Position numbers and translations under genes: made by a program
Notes under the pieces: generated by a model
Database searches by the model: none
The model's input: only the letters and a program-made list of their open reading frames with translations
Told to the model about the DNA's origin: nothing
Source of the DNA: Nannocystis sp.
GTDB taxonomy: Bacteria; Myxococcota_A; Polyangia; Nannocystales; Nannocystaceae
DNA length: 64,000 nucleotides
NCBI GenBank assembly: GCA_016712315.1
Contig: JADJRG010000013.1
Coordinates: 310,001 to 374,000 of the forward strand
Reading direction: 5' to 3'
In this document: in pieces, positions 35,979 through 44,622 of the stretch
Position numbering within the stretch: position 1 is the first letter of the stretch
Layout: every line of letters starts with the position of its first letter

Positions 35979-37508
35979 TCACGGCCGATCCGCGCCAGCC
36001 CAGTCCAGCGCGCCGATCGCCAGCGGCCGCGGCTCCCTGTCGAGGTCGGTCGTCGGATCGCCCGCCGCCCGCACCGCCACCTCGCTGAGCGGCGCGGCGC
36101 CCGGCTTCACGTGCAGATCATCGCCCATCCAATTCACGAAGAGCGACGGCACCTGGATGTCCTGCACCACCACCACCGAGCGCGCGGCGAGCAGCGGATC
36201 GGTGACCACCGAGTCGCTCGCGGTCGCGGGCACGCACGCGTTGGAGCCCACCTCGGGCCCCGCCAGCAGCGCCGAGTTCCGCGCGCTGATCGTCGACCCA
36301 GCCCCGACGCACGAGAGCAGCCGCCCCGGCGCCCCCGTGCGCTCTGTGATCGTCGAGAACACCAGCGCCACAGACCCGCCGCCCTCCGCTCTCACCGCGA
36401 ACTCACTCACCGAGGCGACCGTCGTGTTCACCGCGGTCACGCTCCCGCCTTGGCTCGCCCAGATCCCGCGCTTGACCCCGCGACCGGCGCTCCGCCGCAG
36501 CCTCATCGCGCACACGCTCGCAAAGAACGCCGTCCCGGAGGGCAGCGCCTCGACGATCACATCATCCAGCCAAGCGGCCGCGCCGATGCAGCTCACCCCC
36601 GCCCCCGGCGCCCCGTCCCCCGCGCGCAGCCGCAGCCCCGCGATATACGCCTTCGTCGCCGCGACGTTCACGTAGATGACCGGCGCGCCGCTGCTGCGCT
36701 CCACCAGCGGCGCGTCCTCCCCCAGGATCGCCACGCTCTTGCCGATCGCCTGGTCGTTCAGCGCCAGCCCCGGATCCGCGAGCCCGCCCTCCCCCGGCGC
36801 CACGCGGATCACCACGTGGCTCTTCCCCATCGCCGCGCCCTTCGCCAGCGCGGCCGCGATCGAGCAGCACGGCTCGAACACGCTACAAGCCAAGAAATCT
36901 GAACACGAAGGGTCCTCCGACGCCCGTGAGTACACGACCGCCGTCTGCTCCTTCGGGAAGCAAAGCCCGAGATCGATCGCGCAGGCCGTATCTGGGCACT
37001 GCTCGTGCTCCGTACAGCCGCAGCTCTGGGTCCCCAGATCGCACGCAGGAGCGGCCTCCAGGGCGCAATCAGCGTCCCCGACGCACTCCACACACACGCG
37101 CGCGTCGACATCACAGACGCCCTCACCCCCGCAGTCCTCCGTCGCCACGCACTGCACACATTGCCCCGCCTCGACGTCGCAGATCGCCGCCTGCGGGTCG
37201 ATCGCCGCGCAGTAGTCGTCGGGGATCAGCGCCTCCGAGCAGCTCGCCGGCGCCCCGGTCGTCCCCGCCGTCGTCGACTCGCTCGTCCCCGCCGTCGTCG
37301 CCTCGCTCGTCGCGCTCGTCGCGCTCGTCGCGCTCGTCGTGCTCGTCGTCGTCGTCTCCGCCGAGCTCGTCGCCGTCGACGTCATCGGCCCGCTCGTCAC
37401 CGTCGACCCCACCGAGGTCGAGTCCGAGTCAGTCTGCCCCGTCGGGTTGAAGCAGGCCGCGGTCATCAGCGACAGCCCGCCGTGGATGAAGCAGCGATGT
37501 CTCGCCAC
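35979..37508 (-). CDS. Cys-rich lipoprotein with beta-helix-like C-terminus
   Basis: This 509-residue protein uses the GTG at 37508, which overlaps the TAG of the upstream kinase gene by one base (TAGTG) and directly gives a lipoprotein signal (RHRCFIHGGLSLMTAAC). A long Ser/Thr linker is followed by short Cys pairs (ICDVEAGQCVQC, VCDVDARVCVEC, CDLGTQSCGC), the TIL/EGF-like pattern of myxobacterial surface proteins. The C-terminal 250 residues (VSCIGAAAWLDDVIV, VTAVNTTVASVSEFAV) look like a right-handed parallel beta-helix with short turns. Coupling to a receptor kinase suggests both act at the envelope in one pathway. Confidence 0.75.
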   Translation of the reverse strand: MARHRCFIHGGLSLMTAACFNPTGQTDSDSTSVGSTVTSGPMTSTATSSAETTTTSTTSATSATSATSEATTAGTSESTTAGTTGAPASCSEALIPDDYCAAIDPQAAICDVEAGQCVQCVATEDCGGEGVCDVDARVCVECVGDADCALEAAPACDLGTQSCGCTEHEQCPDTACAIDLGLCFPKEQTAVVYSRASEDPSCSDFLACSVFEPCCSIAAALAKGAAMGKSHVVIRVAPGEGGLADPGLALNDQAIGKSVAILGEDAPLVERSSGAPVIYVNVAATKAYIAGLRLRAGDGAPGAGVSCIGAAAWLDDVIVEALPSGTAFFASVCAMRLRRSAGRGVKRGIWASQGGSVTAVNTTVASVSEFAVRAEGGGSVALVFSTITERTGAPGRLLSCVGAGSTISARNSALLAGPEVGSNACVPATASDSVVTDPLLAARSVVVVQDIQVPSLFVNWMGDDLHVKPGAAPLSEVAVRAAGDPTTDLDREPRPLAIGALDWAGADRP

Positions 37509-39118
37509 TACAGCTCGATCTTCTGCCCGAGCTTGAGGCCGGGCGGGAACGAGGCCTTCTTCACCGCCGCGGCGAGGCACTCACCGAGGCTGCCTTGGAT
37601 CGTCGGCGCCGCGCGGGTCACCGCCCCATCGCTGCCGATCGCGTAGTCAACGACGACCTTCGGCCCGCCCACCGCTTGGTGTCGGCGTCGACACGCCGCC
37701 GCCGCCGCCGCGATCAATTTCAGCGGATCGGTCGTCCGATCGGCCCCCTTCGTCGGCCGCTTCGTCGGCGCTGCGGGGGCCGCCTCGGCCGTCGATCCAT
37801 CTGTCGATCCATCTGTCGATCCTCCCGTCGATCCTCCCGTCGATCCTCCCGTCGATCCTCCTGCCGGATCCTCGGCGCTCGCGCTCACCGCCGCCACCGG
37901 CGCGATCGGCGTCGGCTCGCCCGACGGCGGCGCCTGGCGCGTCACCCCCTCGCTGGGCGCCTGCGGGGCGCCGTTGTCGCCGCGGACCAGCGTCACGACC
38001 ACCAACACCAGCGCGAGCACCCCCGAGGCCACCAGCGGGAGCACCCACCGCCGCGCGCCTTCGCGAGCTCGCGCGGCGGGCAAGCGAGCCGCGGCGCGTG
38101 GCGCTCGCGCCAGGCTCGCGCCGTGAAACACCAACGTCGGCGACATGCTCGGCGAAGGCCTCGGCCCGGCCTCTGCCGCCCGCATCGTCACCACTCCAGG
38201 CCCATCTGCGGGCAACATCCCCGCCAACGCCGCCTCGACCTCGTCCATCGTCTGCGGCCGGCTCACCGCGTCCTTCGCCAGCATCTTCATCACGAGCAGC
38301 TCGAGCTCGACCGGGACCTCCCACGCGAGCCCGAGCGACGACAGCGACGGCGCCTCGACGTTACAGTGCTGCATCGCCACCTGCATCGGCTCACCGACGA
38401 AGGGCAGCCGGCCCGCCAGCGCCTCGTACAGAACCACCCCCAGCGAATAGATGTCTGTACGCGGGTCGACACGCTCGCCCAAGATCTGCTCCGGCGACAT
38501 GTAATAGGGCGTCCCGATCGCCGCCCCCGTCGACGTCAACGCCGCCTGCTGGATCGTCTTCGCCCCGCCGATCTCCTCGGCGCCCGCCGCATAGCTGACG
38601 ACCTTCGCGATCCCAAAGTCGAGCAGTTTCACCTGCTCGCGGCCGTCGCGGCGACGGATCAAGAACACGTTCGAGGGCTTCAGATCGCGGTGGACCAGCC
38701 CGCTCGCGTGGACGACCGCCATCGCCCCGGCGATCTGCACCCCCCACTGGCACACCAGCGCCCACGAGATCGGCCGCTGCGCGCGCGCCTCGAGCCGCCC
38801 CTCCAGGTCCTCCCCCTCGAGCAGCTCCATCGCGAAGAAGACAACCCCCAGCGCTTGGTCCTCGCCCAGGTGATAGATATCGACGATGCTGTCGTGGTGG
38901 AGCTGCGCGATCGCCTGCGCCTCGCGGAGGAAGCGCTCCACCCCCGCCGGGTCCTCAGCGACCTCTGGCAGCAGCACCTTCAGCGCGCAGCGTCGACGGA
39001 GCCGCAGCTCCTCGGCCGCGTACACGCGCCCCATGCCGCCCTCGCCGAGCAGACGCTCCACACGAAAGCGCCCCTCGAGCACCTGACCGATCAACCACTC
39101 TGCCGTCTCGCCTGACAT
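37508..39118 (-). CDS. Transmembrane Ser/Thr protein kinase with TonB-C-like extracytoplasmic domain
   Basis: This 536-residue protein starts at the ATG at 39118, since the kinase fold begins about 15 residues later. It has all kinase motifs: GEGGMG (25-30), ALKVLL (K47), HRDLKPSN (HRD 143-145), LDFGIAK, GTPYYMSPEQ. A cytoplasmic linker leads to one membrane helix (WVLPLVASGVLALVLVVV), then a Ser/Thr/Gly linker coded by six 12-bp repeats, and a C-terminal domain of about 80 residues with the Ala/Lys-rich, V-x-Y-x-I-G-x-D-G pattern of TonB-C/AgmX-type domains. It probably senses periplasmic conditions. Its stop overlaps the start of a Cys-rich lipoprotein. Confidence 0.9.
   Translation of the reverse strand: MSGETAEWLIGQVLEGRFRVERLLGEGGMGRVYAAEELRLRRRCALKVLLPEVAEDPAGVERFLREAQAIAQLHHDSIVDIYHLGEDQALGVVFFAMELLEGEDLEGRLEARAQRPISWALVCQWGVQIAGAMAVVHASGLVHRDLKPSNVFLIRRRDGREQVKLLDFGIAKVVSYAAGAEEIGGAKTIQQAALTSTGAAIGTPYYMSPEQILGERVDPRTDIYSLGVVLYEALAGRLPFVGEPMQVAMQHCNVEAPSLSSLGLAWEVPVELELLVMKMLAKDAVSRPQTMDEVEAALAGMLPADGPGVVTMRAAEAGPRPSPSMSPTLVFHGASLARAPRAAARLPAARAREGARRWVLPLVASGVLALVLVVVTLVRGDNGAPQAPSEGVTRQAPPSGEPTPIAPVAAVSASAEDPAGGSTGGSTGGSTGGSTDGSTDGSTAEAAPAAPTKRPTKGADRTTDPLKLIAAAAAACRRRHQAVGGPKVVVDYAIGSDGAVTRAAPTIQGSLGECLAAAVKKASFPPGLKLGQKIEL
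37791..37862. repeat. 12-bp tandem repeat, six units, inside the kinase gene
   Basis: Units of the form GTCGATCC(A/T)(T/C)C(T/C) code the GGST/DGST linker just outside the membrane. The unit is a multiple of three, so copy-number change would alter linker length without breaking the frame. Confidence 0.8.
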
Positions 39119-39403
39119 GTTCCCGGCCAGGCGAGCTATATCACAGGCCCCCTCCTCATCGGGCGCCAATAGCGCGCGTGGCGACGCGCGCGCGCGCTCA
39201 CCCAACACACGATCTCCGCAGGCAACACGGCGCCATGCTCCTCGCCACCTCTCTGGCCCGAGCCCGAGTACTCGCCCCCGGCTCGCCGGGATCGCCCGCG
39301 CCCAGCGCTATGATCATTTGTCGTGACGTGGTGCGATTTGCGCCGCCTTACTCGCGCTTCGCGCCGGTCTCGCGTCATCAAACCCGAGCAGCGAGCGCGC
39401 GCC

Positions 39404-41098
39404 CTAGCTCGCGCCCGATCCGTCGAGCGGCGGCGGGTCGCGCAGCTTGTCCTCGCGCAGCCCGAGCAGCGGGAAGATCCGCGTCGGCGCCGACTTGCCC
39501 TTGAGCTGGACCTCGAGCATCTCGCCCACGATCGCCCAGTCACCGAGCAGCGCCCGCGTCTGCTCGGAGATCAGCAGGTCGTGGTTCACCGTGCGGGTCG
39601 CGGACTCGATCCGCGCCGTCAAGTTCACCGAGTCGCCGATCACCGTGTAGTCGAGGCGCTGCACCGCGCCGATGTTGCCCGCGATCGCCTCGCCGCTGTG
39701 CACCCCCGTGCCGGTGCGCAGCGCTGGCATGCCCTCGGCCACCAGCGCCTCGTTCAGCGCCGCGAGCCGGCGCTTCATCCCCAGCGCCGCCCTCGCCGCC
39801 CGCAGCGCCGACACCTCTGGGGGCAGCCGCACCGGCGCGCCGAAGACCACCATGATCGCGTCGCCGATAAATTTATCGATCAGCCCGCCGTGCTCGAGGC
39901 ACTCCTCGACCATCTCCCCGAAGTAGCGGTTCAGCAGCTTCACGAGCTGCCGCGGCGTCAAGCGCTCGGTCATCGGCGTGAAGTCGAAGATGTCTGACAT
40001 CAAGATCGTCACGTCGAGCAGCTCGCCGCCCAGGTTGATCCCCCCCTGCAGCACCGCGTCGCGGACCTGGCGGGTCACATAGCGGCTGAACGCGTCCTTG
40101 ATAAATTCGCGCTCCTCCAGGCCGCCGAGCATGTGGTTCACCGCCGCCATGAGCTGCCCGGCCTCGTCGCTGTCGATCGGCAGCGCCCGCGTCGAGTAGC
40201 GCTCTGGGATCAGCTCCGCGAGCATCGTCGTCAGCTCCTCGAGCGGGCCCGTCACCTGGCGCGCGACCAGCAGGCAGCCGCTGAGGCTGACCACTAGGCC
40301 AGCCAGCGTCACCCCGAAGATCTCGAGCGCGAGCCCCTCGATCCGGCCGCTCTCCACCGCCGCCGCCGCCCCGCGGAACGCCAGCGTGCCGACGACCACC
40401 GAGCCGACTACGGACACGCCGACGATCACGATCGCCATCTTCGTGCCCAGCCCCAGGCTGACGATCCCAGCCCCTGACACCGGCAGCATCGGGTTCTTCG
40501 CCGCCACCGCTTGGAGGATCGGGCGCATGCTGTGGTCGGTGAACAGCCACGCGAAGATCGAGTCGAGGATCGCCGCGAGCAGGCCGCCGACCGCGATGTG
40601 CAGGCCGAGCAGCGCGCTCTCGGCGTAGAGCGCGGTGCTCACCGCGACCACCGCGGAGATCACGACCGCCGCCACGCCGACCGCGATCGAGATCCGGATC
40701 GAATAGTTCAGCGCCTGGTACCACGCCGGCAGCGCCAGGTGACCGCTCTGGTGGGCCAACCACGCCCGGAGCTGATCGCTGGAGCGCCGATGCACCGCGT
40801 ACATCGCCACGATCGAGAGCCCCACCGAGGCGCTCAGCGCCGCGACGAAGAACGCGAGCGCCTCGGGTGGGAAGCGCGCCACCGCGAGCGTGACGTAGTA
40901 GGCCCCCACCGCCGCCGCCGTCGAGCCGATCCCGATCGCCCCGAAGAACGTCCACAAGATCCGCTCGGGGGGCGGCACGGGCACGTCGAAGTTCCGCTGC
41001 TGATCGGGCCGCGCGAGCAAGCGCACCGCGGTCGCCCCGGTGATCGAGTCACCGGGGCTCATCCTGCTGCGCTCGACGCTGCTCTGGTGCGGGCTCAC
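39404..41098 (-). CDS. Membrane adenylate cyclase (class III) with HAMP domain
   Basis: This 564-residue protein has about six membrane helices in residues 45-280 (for example ILWTFFGAIGIGSTAAAVGAYY), a HAMP-like segment (VARQVTGPLEELTTMLAEL) and a cyclase domain with the metal Asp in ILMSDIFDF and KFIGDAIMVVFG, and LDYTVIGDSVNLTARI. The GTG start overlaps the stop of the upstream gene (GTGA), so its translation is coupled to a GGGP-synthase-like enzyme. It should make cAMP in response to a membrane or lipid cue. An internal ATG 12 codons in is an alternative start. The coupling hints at a lipid-linked signal. Confidence 0.85.
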   Translation of the reverse strand: MSPHQSSVERSRMSPGDSITGATAVRLLARPDQQRNFDVPVPPPERILWTFFGAIGIGSTAAAVGAYYVTLAVARFPPEALAFFVAALSASVGLSIVAMYAVHRRSSDQLRAWLAHQSGHLALPAWYQALNYSIRISIAVGVAAVVISAVVAVSTALYAESALLGLHIAVGGLLAAILDSIFAWLFTDHSMRPILQAVAAKNPMLPVSGAGIVSLGLGTKMAIVIVGVSVVGSVVVGTLAFRGAAAAVESGRIEGLALEIFGVTLAGLVVSLSGCLLVARQVTGPLEELTTMLAELIPERYSTRALPIDSDEAGQLMAAVNHMLGGLEEREFIKDAFSRYVTRQVRDAVLQGGINLGGELLDVTILMSDIFDFTPMTERLTPRQLVKLLNRYFGEMVEECLEHGGLIDKFIGDAIMVVFGAPVRLPPEVSALRAARAALGMKRRLAALNEALVAEGMPALRTGTGVHSGEAIAGNIGAVQRLDYTVIGDSVNLTARIESATRTVNHDLLISEQTRALLGDWAIVGEMLEVQLKGKSAPTRIFPLLGLREDKLRDPPPLDGSGAS

Positions 41099-41796
41099 GG
41101 GGTCTTCAGGAGGCGCTCGTAGTACTCGGCGGCCAGCGCCAGCGGGTCCGCGGCGTCTTCAAAGATATCGGACGGGGTGATCACGGTGTGCGCGCCGTGG
41201 TCGAGCGCGTCCGCGGCGCTCTCGGGCGAGAACTCGTCGGAGATCACCAGGTGGAGCCCATCGATCCGGCGCAGCGCCTGCAGCAGCCCGCGGTCGATGC
41301 TCAGCGCCGGGTCCTCGTAGTCGAGCGCGAGGAAGCGGTAGCCGACCATCCGGGCGTAGTTGGCATAACCCAGCAAGATCTTGGTCGACGGCAGCAAGAA
41401 GGCGTCGAAATACCAGCGCGCGGTCGAGTTGCCCATGATGATGTAGGCGACCGACACAAAATTGAGATCTTGCCGGAAGATATTCATCGCCGTCGCGACC
41501 GAGCCGGAGCCGAAGGGGCGCGCGAAGTGCGAGTTGCTGTTCATCACGTCGGGCATGATCACGACGTCCGCCGGGCACACCGCATCGGGGCCGGCGGGGT
41601 AGAGAGCGACGGTCAGGCCCGTGTTCGCCTTGATCCCCCGCACCGTATCGATCAACCCGGCGGAGCCGGTGCCGCCGAGCAGCACCTGGCGGTAGCCGAT
41701 CTTCTCGAGCTCTTGATAGAAAGCCGGGTCCGAGAACGAGTCGGGGTCGATCAGCGGCAAGAAGCGATCAAACGTGAATTTTGGGTCTTGCTGCAC
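41095..41796 (-). CDS. Geranylgeranylglyceryl-phosphate synthase (PcrB/GGGPS) family protein
   Basis: This protein has 233 residues from the GTG at 41796, with GAGGA just upstream; this matches the usual family length. It shows the TIM-barrel signatures in order: FLPLIDPD, VLLGGTGS (phosphate-binding loop), VALYPAGPDAV, VVIMPDVMNS, VSVAYIIMGNSTA, and a late FLALDYEDPALS in place of LVYLEAGSGA. These enzymes join a polyprenyl diphosphate to sn-glycerol-1-phosphate, the first step to ether lipids in archaea. Bacterial members make heptaprenylglyceryl phosphate or unknown products. The final substrate loop departs from the consensus, so the product is uncertain. It is coupled to the membrane cyclase. 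Confidence 0.75.
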   Translation of the reverse strand: MQQDPKFTFDRFLPLIDPDSFSDPAFYQELEKIGYRQVLLGGTGSAGLIDTVRGIKANTGLTVALYPAGPDAVCPADVVIMPDVMNSNSHFARPFGSGSVATAMNIFRQDLNFVSVAYIIMGNSTARWYFDAFLLPSTKILLGYANYARMVGYRFLALDYEDPALSIDRGLLQALRRIDGLHLVISDEFSPESAADALDHGAHTVITPSDIFEDAADPLALAAEYYERLLKTP

Positions 41797-41905
41797 AGGG
41801 TCCTCTGTCTTTCGCGTAGCGAAGATTACATGAGCGGCAATTTCTCCGGGACCTCCGCCTGTCGTCGCGCTCGTGCATTTGAGGCTGGCATATTGACGCG
41901 CGAAA

Positions 41906-42568
41906 ATGTACGGTCCGTGTGGAGACCTCCGCGTGCCACCCGCCGAAAACACCGCCGAGTTCCCTTCATCGTTGCCCCCGCCTCCGCCGTGGGGAGGGGC
42001 GCAACCGCTCTCTGACCTGGTCAGCGCGGCCTTGCAAGCGCCCGCCGACGCCGCCGCCGAGCCACCGCTCGCGGAGCCGCCGCTCGTGGCGGAGGCGACG
42101 AGCGCCGAGCCCGAAGCTGCGGCTGCGCCCGAGCCTGAGCCTGACCCTGAGCCCGCGCCGCCATCGAGCATGGCGGTCGAGATCGACTTCGAGATCGACA
42201 TCGACGACGACAGCGACGACGACATCGACGACAGCGAGGGAGACGACGCTGGGGACGTCGATCTCGAGGCGCTCGAGGCGCTCGAGCTGCTCGAGGCGCC
42301 GCCGCGCGTGCTCGATCTCCTGCGCGAGCACTTCCGCGGCGAGGCACGTCACGTCCGGGTCGCGCTCGATCAATTCTTCGGCGCCTTCGAGGACGAGGGC
42401 GAGTACCTCGAGCTCGCGTTAGAGGCGCAGGGGGTGCCGAGCTGGGTCATCCCCTACATCGACGGCGAGGCGCTGATCCAGGACTGGTTAGGCGCCGGGG
42501 CGATCTGGTTCCTCGAGGATCCAGGCGACGACGAGCACCCGCCGGCCCTCTACGTCTTCCGCGGCTGA
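41906..42568 (+). CDS. Acidic low-complexity protein, unknown function
   Basis: This protein has up to 220 residues from the ATG at 41906; a GTG at 41933 with GGAG at a better distance would shorten it by nine. Residues 25-100 are Pro/Ala/Glu-rich and disordered, followed by a run of Asp/Glu (DIDIDDDSDDDIDD). The last 110 residues (PPRVLDLLREHF, ALDQFFGAFEDEGEYLELAL, WVIPYIDGEALIQDWL) form a compact, probably helical domain. No family was recognised. It is divergent from the GGGPS-cyclase operon by about 110 bp, so the two may share regulation. Confidence 0.6.
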   Translation: MYGPCGDLRVPPAENTAEFPSSLPPPPPWGGAQPLSDLVSAALQAPADAAAEPPLAEPPLVAEATSAEPEAAAAPEPEPDPEPAPPSSMAVEIDFEIDIDDDSDDDIDDSEGDDAGDVDLEALEALELLEAPPRVLDLLREHFRGEARHVRVALDQFFGAFEDEGEYLELALEAQGVPSWVIPYIDGEALIQDWLGAGAIWFLEDPGDDEHPPALYVFRG

Positions 42569-42583
42569 CCCTGCGGCGCGCTC

Positions 42584-44128
42584 TCAGCCCGCGTCGCTCG
42601 CCGCCTCATCCGCGGGGAACGCCGCGCACAGCGCGTCGTACTCTTGGAGCCATCGCTCCTGGTGATCGCGCCCGAGCATCCGCGGCTCGTCGCCGCCGCC
42701 GGAGATCCGCACATAGTCGCGCAGGATCGGCCGGAAGTACGGGTGCGCGCAGCGCGAGATGATCGCCTCCGCGCGCTGCCTCGCTGTCCTTTGGGCCAGG
42801 TTAATCGCCGACCCGTGCTCGGTCACCACGCACATGATGTCGTGCTCGGTGTGATCCACGTGGCTCACCGCCGGCAGCACGCACGAGATCGTCCGGCCGT
42901 CGCGCAGGCGCCTCGTCGACGGCGTGTGCACGATCGAGACGTACGCGTTGCGGAAGAAGTCGCCGCTGCCGCCGAGGCCGTTGACGATCCGCGCGCCGTC
43001 GACGTGGGTCGAATTCACGTGCCCGTAGATGTCGACCTCGAGCGGCGTGTTCATCGCGATCACGAAGAGCCGCGAGATGATCTCCGGCGAGTTCGACATC
43101 CACATCGGCCGCAGCGCCACCTTGCCGCGCAGCGCCCTCAGCAGCGCCTCGACCCGCTCGGGGCGCGTATCCGCCAGCGAGAACGCGGTCGCGGAGACCC
43201 CCGCGAAGCGCTCAGGCTCGTCCAAGCACAGCCGCACCATGCCCTCCTGAAACACCTCTGTGAAGAAGTTCAGGCGGGCGAAGGGCGCCCGGTGCAGCTC
43301 GCCGATCACCGCGTTCGCGATGTTGCCCGCGCCCGACTGCAGCGGCGGCGTCCAGTGCGCCCAGCCGAAGCGGTCGCTGCACTCGCTGATGAAGTCGATC
43401 ACGTGCCCGGCGATCTGCTTGTGGATCGTCGCCACCGGCTTGAACTCGACCGGATAGTCTGGCGTCGTCGACTCGACGATCGCCACCACCTTCGCCGGGT
43501 CGAAGCTCACGTACGGCAGCCCCACGCGGTCGTTCACCCCGGTGATCGGGATCGGCCAGCCGATCGTCGGCGGCGTCGGCGGCAGCACGATGTCATGGAA
43601 GCCCGTGTAGTCCGGCATCGCCGTGTTCACCTCGAGGATCACCCGGCGCGCCTTCACCAGCGCCTCCGCGGAGATCCCCACCGACGAGGTCAACACGACG
43701 CTCCCGTCCTCGCGGATCCGTGAGACCTCGACGATCGCGACGTCGATCTCCCCGTAGAACCCATACATAAGCCCGCGCGCGAAGTGAGACAGGTGCGCGT
43801 CCGCGTAGTCCATCTTGCCGGCGTGGATCAACGCCCGCGAGCGGCTGTTCGACATATACGGCCCGCGGCGGCTGATGAACGGCGCCAGCGGCCCCTCCAC
43901 CTCGTCGGACAGCGACGCGCCCGAGTAGAGCGTAATCCTCGCCTCGGGCGACTCCGCGGCGAAGCGGCGGGCGAGCGCCGCGAGCGTCGCCTTCGGCTCG
44001 CCCGCCTTGGTGAAGCCGCTGGTCGCCAGCACGTCGCCGTCGCGGATCAGCCGCGCCGCCGCCTCCGCGCTCATCAGCTTCTGGCGCAGCGCGGCGCGCT
44101 GGATCCTCATCTCGATCGGGTCGCCCAT
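42584..44128 (-). CDS. Acetyl-CoA hydrolase/transferase family enzyme
   Basis: This 514-residue protein starts at the ATG at 44128, whose A is shared with the TGA of the upstream gene (TGATG), showing translational coupling. It has the class I CoA-transferase pattern: GDVLATSGFTKAGEPK near the start, QSGAGNIANAVIGEL in the second half, and NGLGGSGDFFRNA, the oxyanion/CoA-binding segment. Family members such as succinyl-CoA:acetate or propionyl-CoA:succinate transferases move CoA between carboxylic acids. The exact acids are not deducible. A role in acetate or propionate use, modulated by the stress protein upstream, is possible. Confidence 0.85.
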   Translation of the reverse strand: MGDPIEMRIQRAALRQKLMSAEAAARLIRDGDVLATSGFTKAGEPKATLAALARRFAAESPEARITLYSGASLSDEVEGPLAPFISRRGPYMSNSRSRALIHAGKMDYADAHLSHFARGLMYGFYGEIDVAIVEVSRIREDGSVVLTSSVGISAEALVKARRVILEVNTAMPDYTGFHDIVLPPTPPTIGWPIPITGVNDRVGLPYVSFDPAKVVAIVESTTPDYPVEFKPVATIHKQIAGHVIDFISECSDRFGWAHWTPPLQSGAGNIANAVIGELHRAPFARLNFFTEVFQEGMVRLCLDEPERFAGVSATAFSLADTRPERVEALLRALRGKVALRPMWMSNSPEIISRLFVIAMNTPLEVDIYGHVNSTHVDGARIVNGLGGSGDFFRNAYVSIVHTPSTRRLRDGRTISCVLPAVSHVDHTEHDIMCVVTEHGSAINLAQRTARQRAEAIISRCAHPYFRPILRDYVRISGGGDEPRMLGRDHQERWLQEYDALCAAFPADEAASDAG

Positions 44129-44562
44129 CAGCGGACCACCAGCACCGAGCACCCCGCGCGGTCCACCACCCTCGCCGCGTTGGTGCCGATCAGGTGATCG
44201 ATCCCGTCGAAGCCGTGGCTCCCCAAGATGATCAGGTCCGCGCCTTGCTCCGCCGCGACCTCGCAGATCACCGACCACGGCTTACCGAGGCGGCAGTGCA
44301 CGCCCGCGATCGTGCCCTCTGGCGCCAATCCGGCCGCCTGCTGGGCGGTGAGGCGCAGCTCTTGTTGCCCGTGATCCAGCAGGAACGCCCCGAGATCCTC
44401 GCCGCGCAGCGCCCACGTGAGGGCCGGCAGATCGATCGGGATCGACATCGCGCGGCAGAGGTGGACCTTACCGCCGGAGAGGCGGGCCAGCTCGAGCGCC
44501 TTCGCGAGCACAGCCGGCGAGCGGGTCGAGCCATCGAGGGCGGCGACGATATTTCGGTACAT
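44128..44562 (-). CDS. Universal stress protein (UspA family)
   Basis: This protein has 144 residues from the ATG at 44562, where the family N-terminus (YRNIVAALDGS) begins; an upstream ATG lacks support. The C-terminal ATP-binding motif is present as ILGSHGFDGIDHLIG followed by NAARVVDRAGCSVLVVR (G-x2-G-x9-G-S/T/C). It is a small cytoplasmic alpha/beta protein that binds ATP and acts under stress or starvation. It lies between the HEAT-like membrane protein gene (60 bp) and the CoA-transferase gene (1-base overlap), so all three probably form an operon. Confidence 0.85.
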   Translation of the reverse strand: MYRNIVAALDGSTRSPAVLAKALELARLSGGKVHLCRAMSIPIDLPALTWALRGEDLGAFLLDHGQQELRLTAQQAAGLAPEGTIAGVHCRLGKPWSVICEVAAEQGADLIILGSHGFDGIDHLIGTNAARVVDRAGCSVLVVR

Positions 44563-44622
44563 CGCGCGCGAGGCTACACCACTCCGCCGCGGCTCGCCGA
44601 CGAACATTATTCGCGCGGGATC

